Origin: Psychrobacter luti
GTDB taxonomy: Bacteria > Pseudomonadota > Gammaproteobacteria > Pseudomonadales > Moraxellaceae
Assembly (NCBI RefSeq): GCF_014192115.1
Contig: NZ_JACHXL010000001.1
Coordinates: 124,001 to 188,000 of the forward strand
Direction: 5' to 3'
DNA: 64,000 nt
The notes beneath the pieces are model-generated. The model did no database searches, had not been told where the DNA came from, and saw nothing but the letters and a program-made list of their open reading frames with translations. Below, one piece after another: positions 46,824 to 56,133 of this stretch. Every line of letters starts with the position of its first letter. Position 1 is the stretch's first letter. Made by a program: the position numbers and the translations under genes.

Positions 46824-46923
46824 AAGTTACCTCGCTTTATTAGATCATGTCATTACGAGTCTTAGAAATAGCGATGCAGATTAAACTAAGGTTTTATCTG
46901 CATCATTTATTTCAGGCTTGAAT

Positions 46924-49200
46924 CTAAATCTTACATGCACCGCCAGCACAATCATCTTCCATATCCGCTTGGGCATCATTCGCACCATCACGCGTATTGT
47001 GATAATACAACGTCTTCACGCCAAGCTTATACGCGTTTAGCAGATCTTTTAGCAATATCTTCATCGGTACACGGCCACCTTCATAACGAACGGGATCGTA
47101 GTTGGTGTTGGCAGAGATACTTTGATCGACGAACTTCTGCATGATAGCGACCAGCTTTAGGTAACCGTCATTGTTCGGCATTTGCCATAGTAGCTCATAC
47201 TGATCTTTTAGCTTATCAATCTCAGGGACGACTTGCTTTAAGATGCCATCTTTTGAGGCTTTGATAGACACCAGACCGCGTGGTGGCTCGATACCGTTGG
47301 TGGCGTTGGCAATCTGACTAGAGGTTTCAGACGGCATCAAAGCAGTTAGGGTAGAGTTGCGCAGACCGTGAGTGGTGATTTCAGTACGCAGCGTTTCCCA
47401 ATCTAAATGGAGCGGCTCTTGGCAGATTTTATCCAAGTCTTTCTTATAAGTATCAATCGGCAGGATACCTTGCGAGTAGGTGGTCTCGTTAAAGGCAGGG
47501 CACGCGCCTTGCTCTTTTGCCAATTTATTTGAGGCTTTTAAGAGATAAAATTGCAACGCTTCAAACGTTTGATGGGTTAGAGCAAGCGCGCTGTCGTCTG
47601 AATAGCGGACACCATTTTTCGCAAGGTAATACGCATAGTTAATCACGCCAACACCTAAGGTACGGCGACGCATACTGCCATTTTCAGCGGCTTTAACAGG
47701 ATAGTCTTGATAATCGAGCAGTGCATCAAGGGCGCGGACGATTAATTCTGCTGGCTCTTCGATATCGCTAACGTTTTCAACTTTACCCAAGTTGACCGCT
47801 GATAGGGTACAAAGGGCGATTTCACCTGTTTCGTCATTGATGTTATCAAGTGGCTTAGTCGGTAGGGCGATTTCCATACATAGGTTTGACTGGCGAATAG
47901 GCGCAACCGTCGCGTCAAATGGGCTATGCGTGTTGCAATGGTCAACGTTTTGGATATAGATACGACCGGTGCTGGCGCGCTCTTGCATCATCAAGCTAAA
48001 CAGCTCTGTCGCTGGAATTTGACGGCTACGAATGCTTGGGTCGTTCTCGTATTTGGTGTATAGCTCTTCGAACTTGTCTTGATCTTCAAAGAAGGCATCA
48101 TACAGACCCGGTGTGTCGCTTGGTGAAAATAGTGAGATATCTTGACCTTTGATCAAACGGGTATACATGGTTTTGTTTAACTGGACACCATAATCCATAT
48201 GACGGACACGGTTGTCTTCGACGCCGCGGTTATTTTTCAATACCAATAGCGACTCAACTTCTAAATGCCACAATGGGTAAAATAACGTCGCAGCACCGCC
48301 GCGAACGCCGCCTTGTGAGCAGCATTTAACCGCCGTTTGGAACAGTTTATAGAATGGAATACAGCCAGTATGCTGCGCTTCACCGCCACGGATAGGGCTA
48401 CCAAGGGCGCGAATACGACCAGCATTGATGCCGATACCAGCACGCTGCGATACATAACGCACGATGGCGCTAGTGGTCGCGTTGATAGAGTCTAGACTAT
48501 CACCACATTCGATCAAAACGCACGAGCTAAACTGACGTGACGGCGTACGTACACCGGACATGATAGGTGTCGGTAATGAGATTTTGAATTGTGAGGTCGC
48601 ATCATAGAAGCGTTTGACGTAGTGTAAGCGCTCTGACTTTTCATAGCTGGCAAATAGACACATACCAACCAGCATATATAAGAACTGCGGGCTTTCATAA
48701 ACCGTTTTGCTAACACGGTCTTGCACGAGGTATTTACCTGCCATTTGCTCAACCGCTGCATAAGCAAGATTCATGTCGCGCCAATGATCAAGATACTCCT
48801 CTAATTCATCAAATTCAGCGCGGCTATAATCGGCTAGGATATGCTCATCGTATTTGCCGGCATCCGTTAGCTTTTTGACATGGTCATACAGATGCGGTGG
48901 TGTGAATTTATTATAAGCAATCTTACGTAAATGAAAGATAGCCAAACGCGCCGCCAAATACTGATAATCAGGCGTGGTTTCAGAGATAAGGTCAGCCGCA
49001 GACTTGATGATAGTCTCGTGAATGTCGCGAGTTTTTATACCTTCATAAAACTGAATGTGCGACTTTAGCTCCACTTGTGACACCGACACATTATCTAAAC
49101 CGTGAGCTGCCCACTCGATAACCTTGTGAATTTTATCTAAATCAATAGGCTCTAAACGTCCGTCACGTTTGGTTACTTGGATTTTATCGATATGTGTCAT
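46924..49200 (-). CDS. nrdA: Ribonucleotide reductase class Ia, alpha subunit
   Basis: Catalytic subunit reducing NDPs to dNDPs. An ATP-cone (VTKRDGRLEPIDLDKIHKVI) at the N-terminus gives dATP inhibition. The active-site set is present: SSCVLIECGDSLDSI, SNLCMEIALP with the Asn-Cys-Glu triad, and the C-terminal shuttle pair CAGGAC. The ATG at 49200 (MTHIDKIQ) is chosen because ACGAGGTCAGC precedes it, giving 758 residues, close to E. coli (761). An upstream frame extension lacks a site. It is separated from nrdB by the toxin-antitoxin and DUF2971 genes. Confidence 0.96.
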   Translation of the reverse strand: MTHIDKIQVTKRDGRLEPIDLDKIHKVIEWAAHGLDNVSVSQVELKSHIQFYEGIKTRDIHETIIKSAADLISETTPDYQYLAARLAIFHLRKIAYNKFTPPHLYDHVKKLTDAGKYDEHILADYSRAEFDELEEYLDHWRDMNLAYAAVEQMAGKYLVQDRVSKTVYESPQFLYMLVGMCLFASYEKSERLHYVKRFYDATSQFKISLPTPIMSGVRTPSRQFSSCVLIECGDSLDSINATTSAIVRYVSQRAGIGINAGRIRALGSPIRGGEAQHTGCIPFYKLFQTAVKCCSQGGVRGGAATLFYPLWHLEVESLLVLKNNRGVEDNRVRHMDYGVQLNKTMYTRLIKGQDISLFSPSDTPGLYDAFFEDQDKFEELYTKYENDPSIRSRQIPATELFSLMMQERASTGRIYIQNVDHCNTHSPFDATVAPIRQSNLCMEIALPTKPLDNINDETGEIALCTLSAVNLGKVENVSDIEEPAELIVRALDALLDYQDYPVKAAENGSMRRRTLGVGVINYAYYLAKNGVRYSDDSALALTHQTFEALQFYLLKASNKLAKEQGACPAFNETTYSQGILPIDTYKKDLDKICQEPLHLDWETLRTEITTHGLRNSTLTALMPSETSSQIANATNGIEPPRGLVSIKASKDGILKQVVPEIDKLKDQYELLWQMPNNDGYLKLVAIMQKFVDQSISANTNYDPVRYEGGRVPMKILLKDLLNAYKLGVKTLYYHNTRDGANDAQADMEDDCAGGACKI

Positions 49201-49670
49201 GCTGACCTCGTAAGTTGATTGCTTGGTAATCATTTAATGATTATTTAATAATTTATAGTGATGCTGCGCGGTTAATACTGGCAAACATTCTTTATCACGC
49301 TATCTTTGTCACGCTATAACATCCTGTCACAGCAGAGTGTTTTTTTAGGCAAAACGATGCCATTGCTCATAGTGAGGGTTTAAATCACTGAGCACTACAT
49401 ATAGCGTATTTGTTAGTAGGTGGACACAATATAGCGGGAAAATTTTGAAAATGCTATATTGATTTTAGTGGCAAACTATGTTGACCAGAGGGTAAAGCGT
49501 GTCCGAATTTTGGCAAAGGACGATGGGATAAGGGTTAGACGCGAACAAGATAAATAATAAAAGTTTTGTAAAAGATGGCGCGGATTTACTTTTTATTGTT
49601 GGGTAAATTAAGGAGCGCAAATCTGCTGAATGGCGCGCATATTTCGGGTGGAGATTGTACCCCAGACAAT
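49201..49670. other. Intergenic region before nrdA
   Basis: About 470 nt that must hold the nrdA promoter on the minus strand. TATAGCG-like motifs repeat around 49398-49460 (CATATAGCGTATTTG, CAATATAGCGGG, ATGCTATATTG) on AT-rich DNA. I could not match them to the consensus of a known regulator with confidence. Short open frames here have no support. Confidence 0.35.
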
Positions 49671-49700
49671 AAAAAATCGCCACCCATATGAGTGACGATT
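49671..49700 (-). terminator. Intrinsic terminator after DUF493 gene
   Basis: On the minus strand AATCGTCACTC pairs with GGGTGGCGATT (wobbles allowed) around ATAT, then a T-run. Confidence 0.8.
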
Positions 49701-49745
49701 CGGACGAAAAAAGGGCTGGTTTTTCTTAAATTGATAAAACTGTGA

Positions 49746-50126
49746 TTAGACCACCATACGTACGGTTTTTGCATTATCGAGTGACGCATAAAGCGTATTC
49801 ACTTGCTCAACGGTGGTTAAGTATAAATTGGCACGAACCGAATGGAAACGTCCTGTTTTTGACGGCTTGACTTCCATAGAAGCTAAGTCAAACTCTGGAA
49901 ACTGGCTACCTAGGATAAGCTTTACTTCATTGAGTAAGCTGTCGTGCTCACCTTCATGACCGATGATGCTGAGTGGGTAGTTCATCGGGAACTGCCAAAG
50001 TTCAGGATTTTGCACGTCGGTTTTTTTGCCTTTTAGGATACCGTCATTGGCGACCAGTTCTGTCACCTTGACCTCTCTTTTAGACGTTTGATTTGGGTTA
50101 GTCGTGTCTTTTGGATCATCAGTCAT
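49746..50126 (-). CDS. DUF493 (YbeD-like) protein
   Basis: A 126-residue protein with an ACT-like ferredoxin fold as in YbeD. The typical segment FPMNYPLSIIGHEGEHDSLLNEVKLI and SKTGRFHSVRANLYLTTVEQVNTLYASL are present. In E. coli ybeD lies near lipB; here lipB is 48 kb away. The first 40 residues are a polar tail. It has been considered a regulatory protein, but its role is unknown. Confidence 0.82.
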   Translation of the reverse strand: MTDDPKDTTNPNQTSKREVKVTELVANDGILKGKKTDVQNPELWQFPMNYPLSIIGHEGEHDSLLNEVKLILGSQFPEFDLASMEVKPSKTGRFHSVRANLYLTTVEQVNTLYASLDNAKTVRMVV

Positions 50127-50253
50127 GATGTTGTCCTTATTTTTTTGAAAATATGAGCTTATGGATTATGCAGGTTAGCGCTTTATTCACCATTTATAAG
50201 GACACTCATCATATTATTCAAGGGTTGACCAGTAATAACTCATATTAAAATCG

Positions 50254-50952
50254 CTATTTTTTATAACCACACACTGCCACATAATCACCGCGATCATAAC
50301 CTTCGATGACCTCTTGTACTTTGTCATTGGCATACATAGGATGGGTTAATAAAGTTTGCGCATATTCAAAATCGACAAAGCCATTGGCTTGCATCAACGC
50401 GATTTTTTCATCAGAGGTGCGCCAGTTTGCTGATTTAACCAGTTCAATAGGATAAGGGTCGGCGGGGGAGATGTGCTCGAGTAATGGATGCTCCCACGTA
50501 TCTACCGCACTGGCCAAATTATATAAGCTGGCAAAACCGCTTTCTTTTGGCACATCAATCAGGATAAGCTTGCCGCCAGTCTTTAGAGCATCAAAGGACT
50601 TTTTAATACAGGTATCCAAGTCACTGATATAGCTGACACTGCCGTTAAACATGATGATGTCAAACTTATTGGGCTCAATCTCACAGGTTTCGGCAGGGCT
50701 GATATCCACTTGTAAGCCGCGCTTCTCAGCGATTTCAGCCATGTCTTTCGAAGGCTCGATACCGTGTGTGATATGTATATCGTAATCTTTGGCTAACAGT
50801 GATTCGAAAAGACCGCTACCACAGCCGATAGACAATATCTCACTGTCTTTATCTAAGAAGTGAGCGACCAGCTTTAGCTCACTGGTGAGTAAGTTTTGGT
50901 TGTCAAAAAACCAGCTGTCATACGCGCTTGCGTGTTCATCGAATGCGGCCAT
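50254..50952 (-). CDS. Class I SAM-dependent methyltransferase
   Basis: A 232-residue Rossmann-fold methyltransferase. Motif I is EILSIGCGSGLFE, the acidic loop follows with THGIEPSKDM, motif II is FDIIMFNGSVSYI and motif III-like LKTGGKLILIDVP. The start FDEHASAYDSWF is like UbiE-type small-molecule methyltransferases. No substrate is apparent. It lies 72 nt after tenA on the same strand, with no terminator visible between, so it may be under the TPP riboswitch. Confidence 0.85.
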   Translation of the reverse strand: MAAFDEHASAYDSWFFDNQNLLTSELKLVAHFLDKDSEILSIGCGSGLFESLLAKDYDIHITHGIEPSKDMAEIAEKRGLQVDISPAETCEIEPNKFDIIMFNGSVSYISDLDTCIKKSFDALKTGGKLILIDVPKESGFASLYNLASAVDTWEHPLLEHISPADPYPIELVKSANWRTSDEKIALMQANGFVDFEYAQTLLTHPMYANDKVQEVIEGYDRGDYVAVCGYKK

Positions 50953-51024
50953 GATGTTTCTCCTTGAGTATGTTCGTTATTATATTGAGGAATTAGTCGG
51001 ATTTTTGAATATGAAAGGTACAGG

Positions 51025-51672
51025 CTATGACAAATCTAACGCCTGCTGCCAAAAATTAACTTCCATACGCGCGGCAGTGTTAAATAGCCGTTGGAACTTG
51101 TTTGCTTGAGCAGGGCTGGCATCGGCTAACAGCGTATTAATCTGCGCTTCATTTTGGGCGGTAATCGCTTGAAACTCATCGCTAGAAAATACATCAATCC
51201 ATGGCTGGTAAGGGTTGCCTGTGATAAAACCCTCATCTTTGATACGTTTGCCAATTTCCCCATAGCCCATTAAGCAAGGTGCAATCGCTGCATAGAGTTC
51301 AGCAAGTGAGCCTGACATAGCAGCGTCTAATATATAGCGGCTATAGGCGATGGTTACAGCAGATTCAGCAGCATTCTCTACTTCATCAAGTGGTATATTC
51401 CACTGACGACAGAAATCCAGATACATGCCAATTTCCATATCGAGCATGGCGTTGATACCCGCTTGACCGACGCGCATGTGTGCCAGCGTGTCACTCTTAT
51501 ATACGCTCAGCGCCATCACGCGGGTATAGTGAATTAAGTATAAATAGTCTTGCACAAGGTAGTGACGAAAGTTATCAGGGGCGAGTGTGCCGGCAGCCAA
51601 TTGCTTGACGAAATCGTGCTGAATGTAATCATCCCATATGGGGCAATTGTGACGTAGCGTTTGGTAATCCAT
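51025..51672 (-). CDS. tenA: TenA family aminopyrimidine aminohydrolase (thiaminase II)
   Basis: Hydrolyses formyl-aminopyrimidine or aminopyrimidine breakdown products of thiamine so that they can be salvaged to HMP. The catalytic cysteine is Cys133 (APCLMGYGEIG), and the Glu near IKDEGFITGNPYQPWIDVF is in the expected place. Helical pattern with FRHYLVQDYLYLIHYTR fits the family. 215 residues. It lies directly behind a TPP riboswitch, which supports a role in thiamine metabolism. Confidence 0.93.
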   Translation of the reverse strand: MDYQTLRHNCPIWDDYIQHDFVKQLAAGTLAPDNFRHYLVQDYLYLIHYTRVMALSVYKSDTLAHMRVGQAGINAMLDMEIGMYLDFCRQWNIPLDEVENAAESAVTIAYSRYILDAAMSGSLAELYAAIAPCLMGYGEIGKRIKDEGFITGNPYQPWIDVFSSDEFQAITAQNEAQINTLLADASPAQANKFQRLFNTAARMEVNFWQQALDLS

Positions 51673-51737
51673 AGTTTTTACTTACTTTTATAAAACGCGA
51701 GCAAGCAAATGGTAGGAAACGAGAAGTGATAAGGCAC

Positions 51738-51774
51738 AAAAAATTTGCCAGTCTAATTTACATAGATTGGCAAA
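51738..51774 (-). terminator. Terminator forming the riboswitch expression platform
   Basis: On the minus strand TTTGCCAATCTA pairs with TAGACTGGCAAA (one mismatch) followed by TTTTTT. It lies between the TPP aptamer and tenA. This suggests transcriptional control by TPP. Confidence 0.8.
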
Positions 51775-51807
51775 ATATAAAGTAAATGTGAATTATATAT
51801 CGACACG

Positions 51808-51909
51808 CTTGTTTCCTACGTCAGTGCTAACTGCATCAGGTTCGCGGGTAACTCTCAGCCATGATTTTGATTGTAGCTAAAGCGTCAAAAATCAAAGCAC
51901 CCCGACAAG
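51808..51909 (-). promoter_or_regulatory. TPP riboswitch (THI element)
   Basis: Read on the minus strand, the aptamer has CTTGT...ACAAG (P1), GGGGTGC, then GGCTGAGA and ACCCGCGAACCTGATGCAG, then AGCACTGACGTAGGAA. These are the conserved TPP sensor motifs in the right order. Thiamine pyrophosphate binding is expected to favour the downstream terminator and turn off tenA. Confidence 0.95.
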
Positions 51910-52105
51910 GTTTATTTTTTAATCATAAATGTAAAATTCTAATAGCTTTGAGCTGCTGTTGTTTAAGCAGCCCATATTTAAACAATGTTTAAAGGCAGTA
52001 TTTCAAAATAGCTTAAGCAGCTCAGCTCTATGATAGGCGAACTCAGCCATCATTAGCAAGTGATGCTCAAACAGCAATAAATAAAGGCGACCTACATTGA
52101 AAAAT

Positions 52106-52696
52106 CTATTTTTTATCGAGCTGTTCAATAGCAGTGTGGTAAAGCATCAACATGGCTTTAAACCGCCGCTCATATAAGCCTTCTGCATATAGCAGCTCCA
52201 CACTTAAGCTATCGATAACGCCTAGATAAGCATCGGTATAAAGCTCTAGCTGCTCAGCATCAAGCTCATAAGGCTTTAGAGCCAGTTGTATTTGCTCAGT
52301 CAGCACTGCAATATAAACGTTAAAAGTCGCCGCGCTGGTATCAGTAAGATGCACAGGTGCTGCATAGGCCATGCGAATTAAAAACCGTAAGGTAATCGCA
52401 CTTTCATAACGCGCTTCAAAAGCATGGCAATACGCTTCACCGGGAGCAGAAAGTTCATTAGTCATAGCAAAGCATGACTTAATAAATGCACATTCTGACT
52501 CGAGCGCATCTTGCAGTAATTCTAAAAATATCGCTTCTTTACTGGCAAAGTGTGTATAGAGAGAGGCTTTGCGAATGCCCACAGCCTTGGCAATATCACT
52601 AAGTGACGCGCCCTCATAGCCATGCATAAAGAAAGGCTCAAAAGCGGCATCAATAATACGTTGCTTAGCGCTTGAGCGAGGTTTATGGCTTTGCAT
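52106..52696 (-). CDS. TetR family transcriptional regulator
   Basis: A 196-residue regulator with an N-terminal helix-turn-helix (IDAAFEPFFMHGYEGASLSDIAKAVGIRK split across helices 1-3, then LYTHFASKEAIFLELL). The C-terminal ligand domain is typical in length but not assignable. The start overlaps the MFS gene by 14 nt and lies downstream of it on the same strand, so it is in the same operon. It probably represses the promoter carrying the CTACCG/CGGTAG repeat. Confidence 0.88.
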   Translation of the reverse strand: MQSHKPRSSAKQRIIDAAFEPFFMHGYEGASLSDIAKAVGIRKASLYTHFASKEAIFLELLQDALESECAFIKSCFAMTNELSAPGEAYCHAFEARYESAITLRFLIRMAYAAPVHLTDTSAATFNVYIAVLTEQIQLALKPYELDAEQLELYTDAYLGVIDSLSVELLYAEGLYERRFKAMLMLYHTAIEQLDKK

Positions 52697-53930
52697 AGGC
52701 CTCCTCTAATGATGTTGTGGCGACATTGTTATAAGGTTTTAAGCTTCTAGAACCAAGATAGACCAATGCCAAAATAATCGGTCCCATGGCACCTAGCAAT
52801 ATTAACCAATATAAGGTGTTCATCTCAACCAGTTGTCCCGCGATGGGTGTGGCAGTGGATGAGAGTAACATAGGAATGGCGCCCAATAAAGCCGCGCTTG
52901 AACCCAAAGCGCTGCGCTGCGAGTCCATTGCAATTGCCATCAACGTCGCTTCCAATATACCAAGACCAAATAAACCTAAAGCAATGCCAGTGACAATGCC
53001 GACCAAACCCATCGATAGCAGATAAGCGATGATGCAAACGGCACTACCGAGCATCATGACACCGGCACCGATTAAAGCCAAATGTGACGCCGATATTTTT
53101 TTGACCAAATAAGCGGTAGAAGACGCACCTAAAATTAGACTGATACTGGTCAAGCCAAAGACAAAACCAAATTGCTCTAGGCTAAGACCATAGCCTGTTT
53201 GATAGGCATAAGCAGAACCACCGATGTAGGCAAATAAAAAGAAATACACTGCGGATAGCGCAAATAGATTAAAGACAAAGGTTTTGTTCTTTAGTATGCC
53301 GACATAAATGCCTGTAATATTTTTTATATTTAATTGAATACGCTTGTCTTTTGGCAAGGTTTCTTTGATATTCAACAGCGTATTTACTAGCACAATCATA
53401 CCTAACACCGCCAGAATAAGCATAACGCCGCGCCAACCATAATGCGCACCGACGATACCGCCGATTGCTGGCGCGACAATTGGACCTAATGCCACAATGG
53501 TATTTAATAAAGCATAAATCTGTGCCGCTTTTGGTCCATCGACGAGATCACGTACCATGCTCATTACGACCACGATAGCCATAGAGGCGCCAAGACCTTG
53601 CAAAATGCGGGCAAAGATTAGGCTTTCAATACTTTGTGACCATATCGCCCACACGGAAGCGCAAATATACGCTAGCAAGCCTGCAAATAATGGTGCTATT
53701 CGGCCTATGGCATCAGATACGGGACCAAATACCAGCTGTCCTAAACCCATAAAGATAAGAAAGACGGTCAAAGTGATTTGCGTAGTGGCGTAGGAAGTAT
53801 TGAGGTCTGTTGCCATATTTGGCATTGCGGCCAAATACATATCAATCGCTGCAGGGCCAAGCGCCACAATGATGGCAAGAGAGATGACGGTTTTGATACT
53901 GATGTGTTTTACATTGGTTTGCTTATTCAT
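52683..53930 (-). CDS. Bcr/CflA-type MFS drug efflux transporter
   Basis: A 415-residue proton antiporter of the DHA1 family with 12 membrane helices. ALGPAAIDMYLAAMPNMATDL is the Bcr/CflA start; MGLGQLVFGPVSDAIGR holds MFS motif A and RILQGLGASMAIVVVMSMVRDLVDG is a further family signature. Bcr relatives export bicyclomycin, sulfonamides or peptides; the substrate here is unknown. The operator and promoter lie just upstream. Confidence 0.9.
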   Translation of the reverse strand: MNKQTNVKHISIKTVISLAIIVALGPAAIDMYLAAMPNMATDLNTSYATTQITLTVFLIFMGLGQLVFGPVSDAIGRIAPLFAGLLAYICASVWAIWSQSIESLIFARILQGLGASMAIVVVMSMVRDLVDGPKAAQIYALLNTIVALGPIVAPAIGGIVGAHYGWRGVMLILAVLGMIVLVNTLLNIKETLPKDKRIQLNIKNITGIYVGILKNKTFVFNLFALSAVYFFLFAYIGGSAYAYQTGYGLSLEQFGFVFGLTSISLILGASSTAYLVKKISASHLALIGAGVMMLGSAVCIIAYLLSMGLVGIVTGIALGLFGLGILEATLMAIAMDSQRSALGSSAALLGAIPMLLSSTATPIAGQLVEMNTLYWLILLGAMGPIILALVYLGSRSLKPYNNVATTSLEEAYAKP

Positions 53931-53968
53931 AAGAGTGCACTATTAACTATTTATTTATTTAATTTTTT

Positions 53969-53990
53969 AACTACCGAACGGTAGGTAGTT
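53969..53990. promoter_or_regulatory. TetR-type operator
   Basis: Two nested inverted repeats: CTACCG-AA-CGGTAG and AACTACC-GAACGGTA-GGTAGTT. It sits downstream of and next to the -10 box of the MFS promoter. TetR regulators commonly bind such GC-cored repeats. Confidence 0.8.
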
Positions 53991-54016
53991 ATACTGATAA
54001 TTTTAGATAAAGGCAA
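53988..54016 (-). promoter_or_regulatory. Sigma-70 promoter of the efflux operon
   Basis: On the minus strand TTGCCT (54011-54016) is followed 17 nt later by TATAAC (53988-53993). This is a good -35/-10 pair at ideal spacing, next to the operator. Confidence 0.65.
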
Positions 54017-54115
54017 TATTTTTATGAATTAATTGCTTATGTAGTGCTATAGCGGCTCTATATTTAATAGATAAAAGCTAATAGCTATTAAATAACAGCC
54101 ATTAAATAACGGGCA

Positions 54116-54146
54116 CAAAAAAGCTGAGACATGCTCAGCTTTTTTG
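54116..54146 (-). terminator. Intrinsic terminator after rpoD
   Basis: AAAAAAGCTGAG pairs with CTCAGCTTTTTT around ACATG. Runs on both sides make it potentially bidirectional. Confidence 0.85.
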
Positions 54147-54192
54147 GTTTGTCATTAAGAATGTTGATATATGCTTAGCAATACTATTTCAA

Positions 54193-56133
54193 TTAGTCAT
54201 TTTCAAGGAAAGAGCGTAGGTGCTCAGAACGTGATGGATGACGTAATTTACGTAAGGCTTTAGCCTCAATCTGACGGATACGCTCACGCGTCACATCAAA
54301 CTGCTTACCAACTTCTTCTAACGTGTGGTCGGTTGGCATATCGATACCAAAGCGCATTTTTAGGACACGTGCTTCACGCTCAGTTAGATTACCCAAGACG
54401 TCACGCGTCGCTTCACGCAGACCAGCTGCGGTCGCATCATCAACAGGACTTGAAATCGTACCATCTTCGATAAAGTCACCTAGGTGCGAGTCTTCATCGT
54501 CACCGATTGGCGTCTCCATAGAGATAGGCTCTTTGGCAATCTTTAGCACTTTACGGACTTTAACTTCGTCCATCTCTAAGCGTTCGCCTAATTCCTCAGG
54601 CGTTGGCTCGCGACCCATCTCTTGCAGTAATTGACGCGAGACACGGTTTATCTTGTTAATGGTCTCAATCATATGCACAGGGATACGAATCGTGCGTGCT
54701 TGGTCAGCGATAGAGCGGGTGATTGCCTGACGAATCCACCAAGTAGCATAGGTTGAGAATTTATAACCACGGCGGTATTCGAATTTATCAACCGCTTTCA
54801 TCAGACCGATGTTACCTTCTTGAATAAGATCCAAGAACTGTAAACCACGGTTGGTGTATTTCTTAGCGATAGAGATAACCAGACGTAGGTTAGCTTCGAC
54901 CATTTCTTTTTTGGCACGGCGCGCTTTGGCTTCACCGACAGCCATGCGGCGGGCAACGTCTTTCATGTCGTGAATTTTCATGTCGAGCTGCTGCTCGTAA
55001 TCACGAATTTTACGTTGCAGTAAAATCACATCGTCGGTGACTTTTTCTAGCGTACCTGCAAAAGCTGGCTTGCCTTTTATGCGCTCAATCAGCCAATCTA
55101 CGTTGGTTTCATTGCTAGGGAAAGTTTTACGGAATTCATCACGCGGCATACGACCACGGCGAATCACCAAACGCATGATTTGACGCTCTTGTTTACGCAC
55201 ATCATCATAGACGTCATGCATGATAGCCATGACTTGGTCTGACAAGCGATTATTAAGCTTCAACATCATAAAGCGTTCAGCAAGTAGAGCATAAGCCGTA
55301 TCGGCTTCTACGCTACCACGGCCATAATCAAGCAAGGCTTGTTTTGCTTTGATAAATAAGTGTTCAATCTCTTCCAGACGTAAGCGTACTTCTTCTGGAT
55401 CGATACCGCCGGTTTCTTCTTCGGCTTCTTCAACTTCCTCATCCTCGTCATCATCGTCAAGCGCAGCTTTGGCGTTGGCTTTTGGTTTGATAACAGGCGG
55501 ATTTTCTTTTTCTTCTTTGATGCGCTCGCGCTCTTCCTTCGCCGCTTCTTTGGCTTCCTGGGCAGCGATTTTGTCTTCTTCGGTTTCAGGGTCTAAGAAA
55601 CCTGTGATGACGTCAGACAATTTTTTCTCACCGTCTTGGACTTTTTGGTACTCGTCAAGGACGAACTGTACCGTACCCGGCCAGTAAGACATCGCATGCT
55701 GCACGTCACGAATACCTTCTTCGATACGCTTGGCAATGGCAATCTCGCCTTCACGGGTTAAGAGGTCAACCGTACCCATCTCACGCATATACATACGCAC
55801 AGGGTCAGTGGTGCGACCAGGCTCAGTCTCGACCGAAGCCAAAACCGCTGCTGCCTCATCGGCTGCCATGTCATCATCACTTGAATCATCGTTCATCAAG
55901 ATGTCATCGGCGTCGGGCGCAGATTCAAAAATTTTAATGCCAACGTCCGTTAGCATTTGCACGATATCTTCAATCTGATCACTTTCAGTAATAGAGTCGG
56001 GCAGTTGGTCATTCACCTCAGCATAGGTTAAATACCCTTGCTCTTTACCCATTTGGATTAAGGTGGCCAGTTGAGATGTGGACTTAGAAACTGACTTATC
56101 GTTCATAAATACTCGCTTGCTTGCATCGGACAT
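54193..56133 (-). CDS. rpoD: RNA polymerase primary sigma factor RpoD
   Basis: Sigma-70. Region 1.1 lies at the N-terminus ([20 protein letters not shown]), region 1.2 has [18 protein letters not shown], the long non-conserved region includes a Glu/Lys-rich stretch, region 2.4 is [18 protein letters not shown] and region 4.2 [16 protein letters not shown]. 646 residues. An ATG nine codons downstream (56106, MNDKSVSK) has a slightly better GAG ribosome site and is an equally good start. dnaG lies upstream on the same strand, a shortened version of the macromolecular synthesis operon without rpsU. Confidence 0.96.
   Translation of the reverse strand: MSDASKRVFMNDKSVSKSTSQLATLIQMGKEQGYLTYAEVNDQLPDSITESDQIEDIVQMLTDVGIKIFESAPDADDILMNDDSSDDDMAADEAAAVLASVETEPGRTTDPVRMYMREMGTVDLLTREGEIAIAKRIEEGIRDVQHAMSYWPGTVQFVLDEYQKVQDGEKKLSDVITGFLDPETEEDKIAAQEAKEAAKEERERIKEEKENPPVIKPKANAKAALDDDDEDEEVEEAEEETGGIDPEEVRLRLEEIEHLFIKAKQALLDYGRGSVEADTAYALLAERFMMLKLNNRLSDQVMAIMHDVYDDVRKQERQIMRLVIRRGRMPRDEFRKTFPSNETNVDWLIERIKGKPAFAGTLEKVTDDVILLQRKIRDYEQQLDMKIHDMKDVARRMAVGEAKARRAKKEMVEANLRLVISIAKKYTNRGLQFLDLIQEGNIGLMKAVDKFEYRRGYKFSTYATWWIRQAITRSIADQARTIRIPVHMIETINKINRVSRQLLQEMGREPTPEELGERLEMDEVKVRKVLKIAKEPISMETPIGDDEDSHLGDFIEDGTISSPVDDATAAGLREATRDVLGNLTEREARVLKMRFGIDMPTDHTLEEVGKQFDVTRERIRQIEAKALRKLRHPSRSEHLRSFLEND

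Noticed and set aside
49465..49789. Two minus-strand open frames before the DUF493 stop
   Set aside because: They run across the DUF493 terminator and the end of that gene. No ribosome site and no recognisable protein features.
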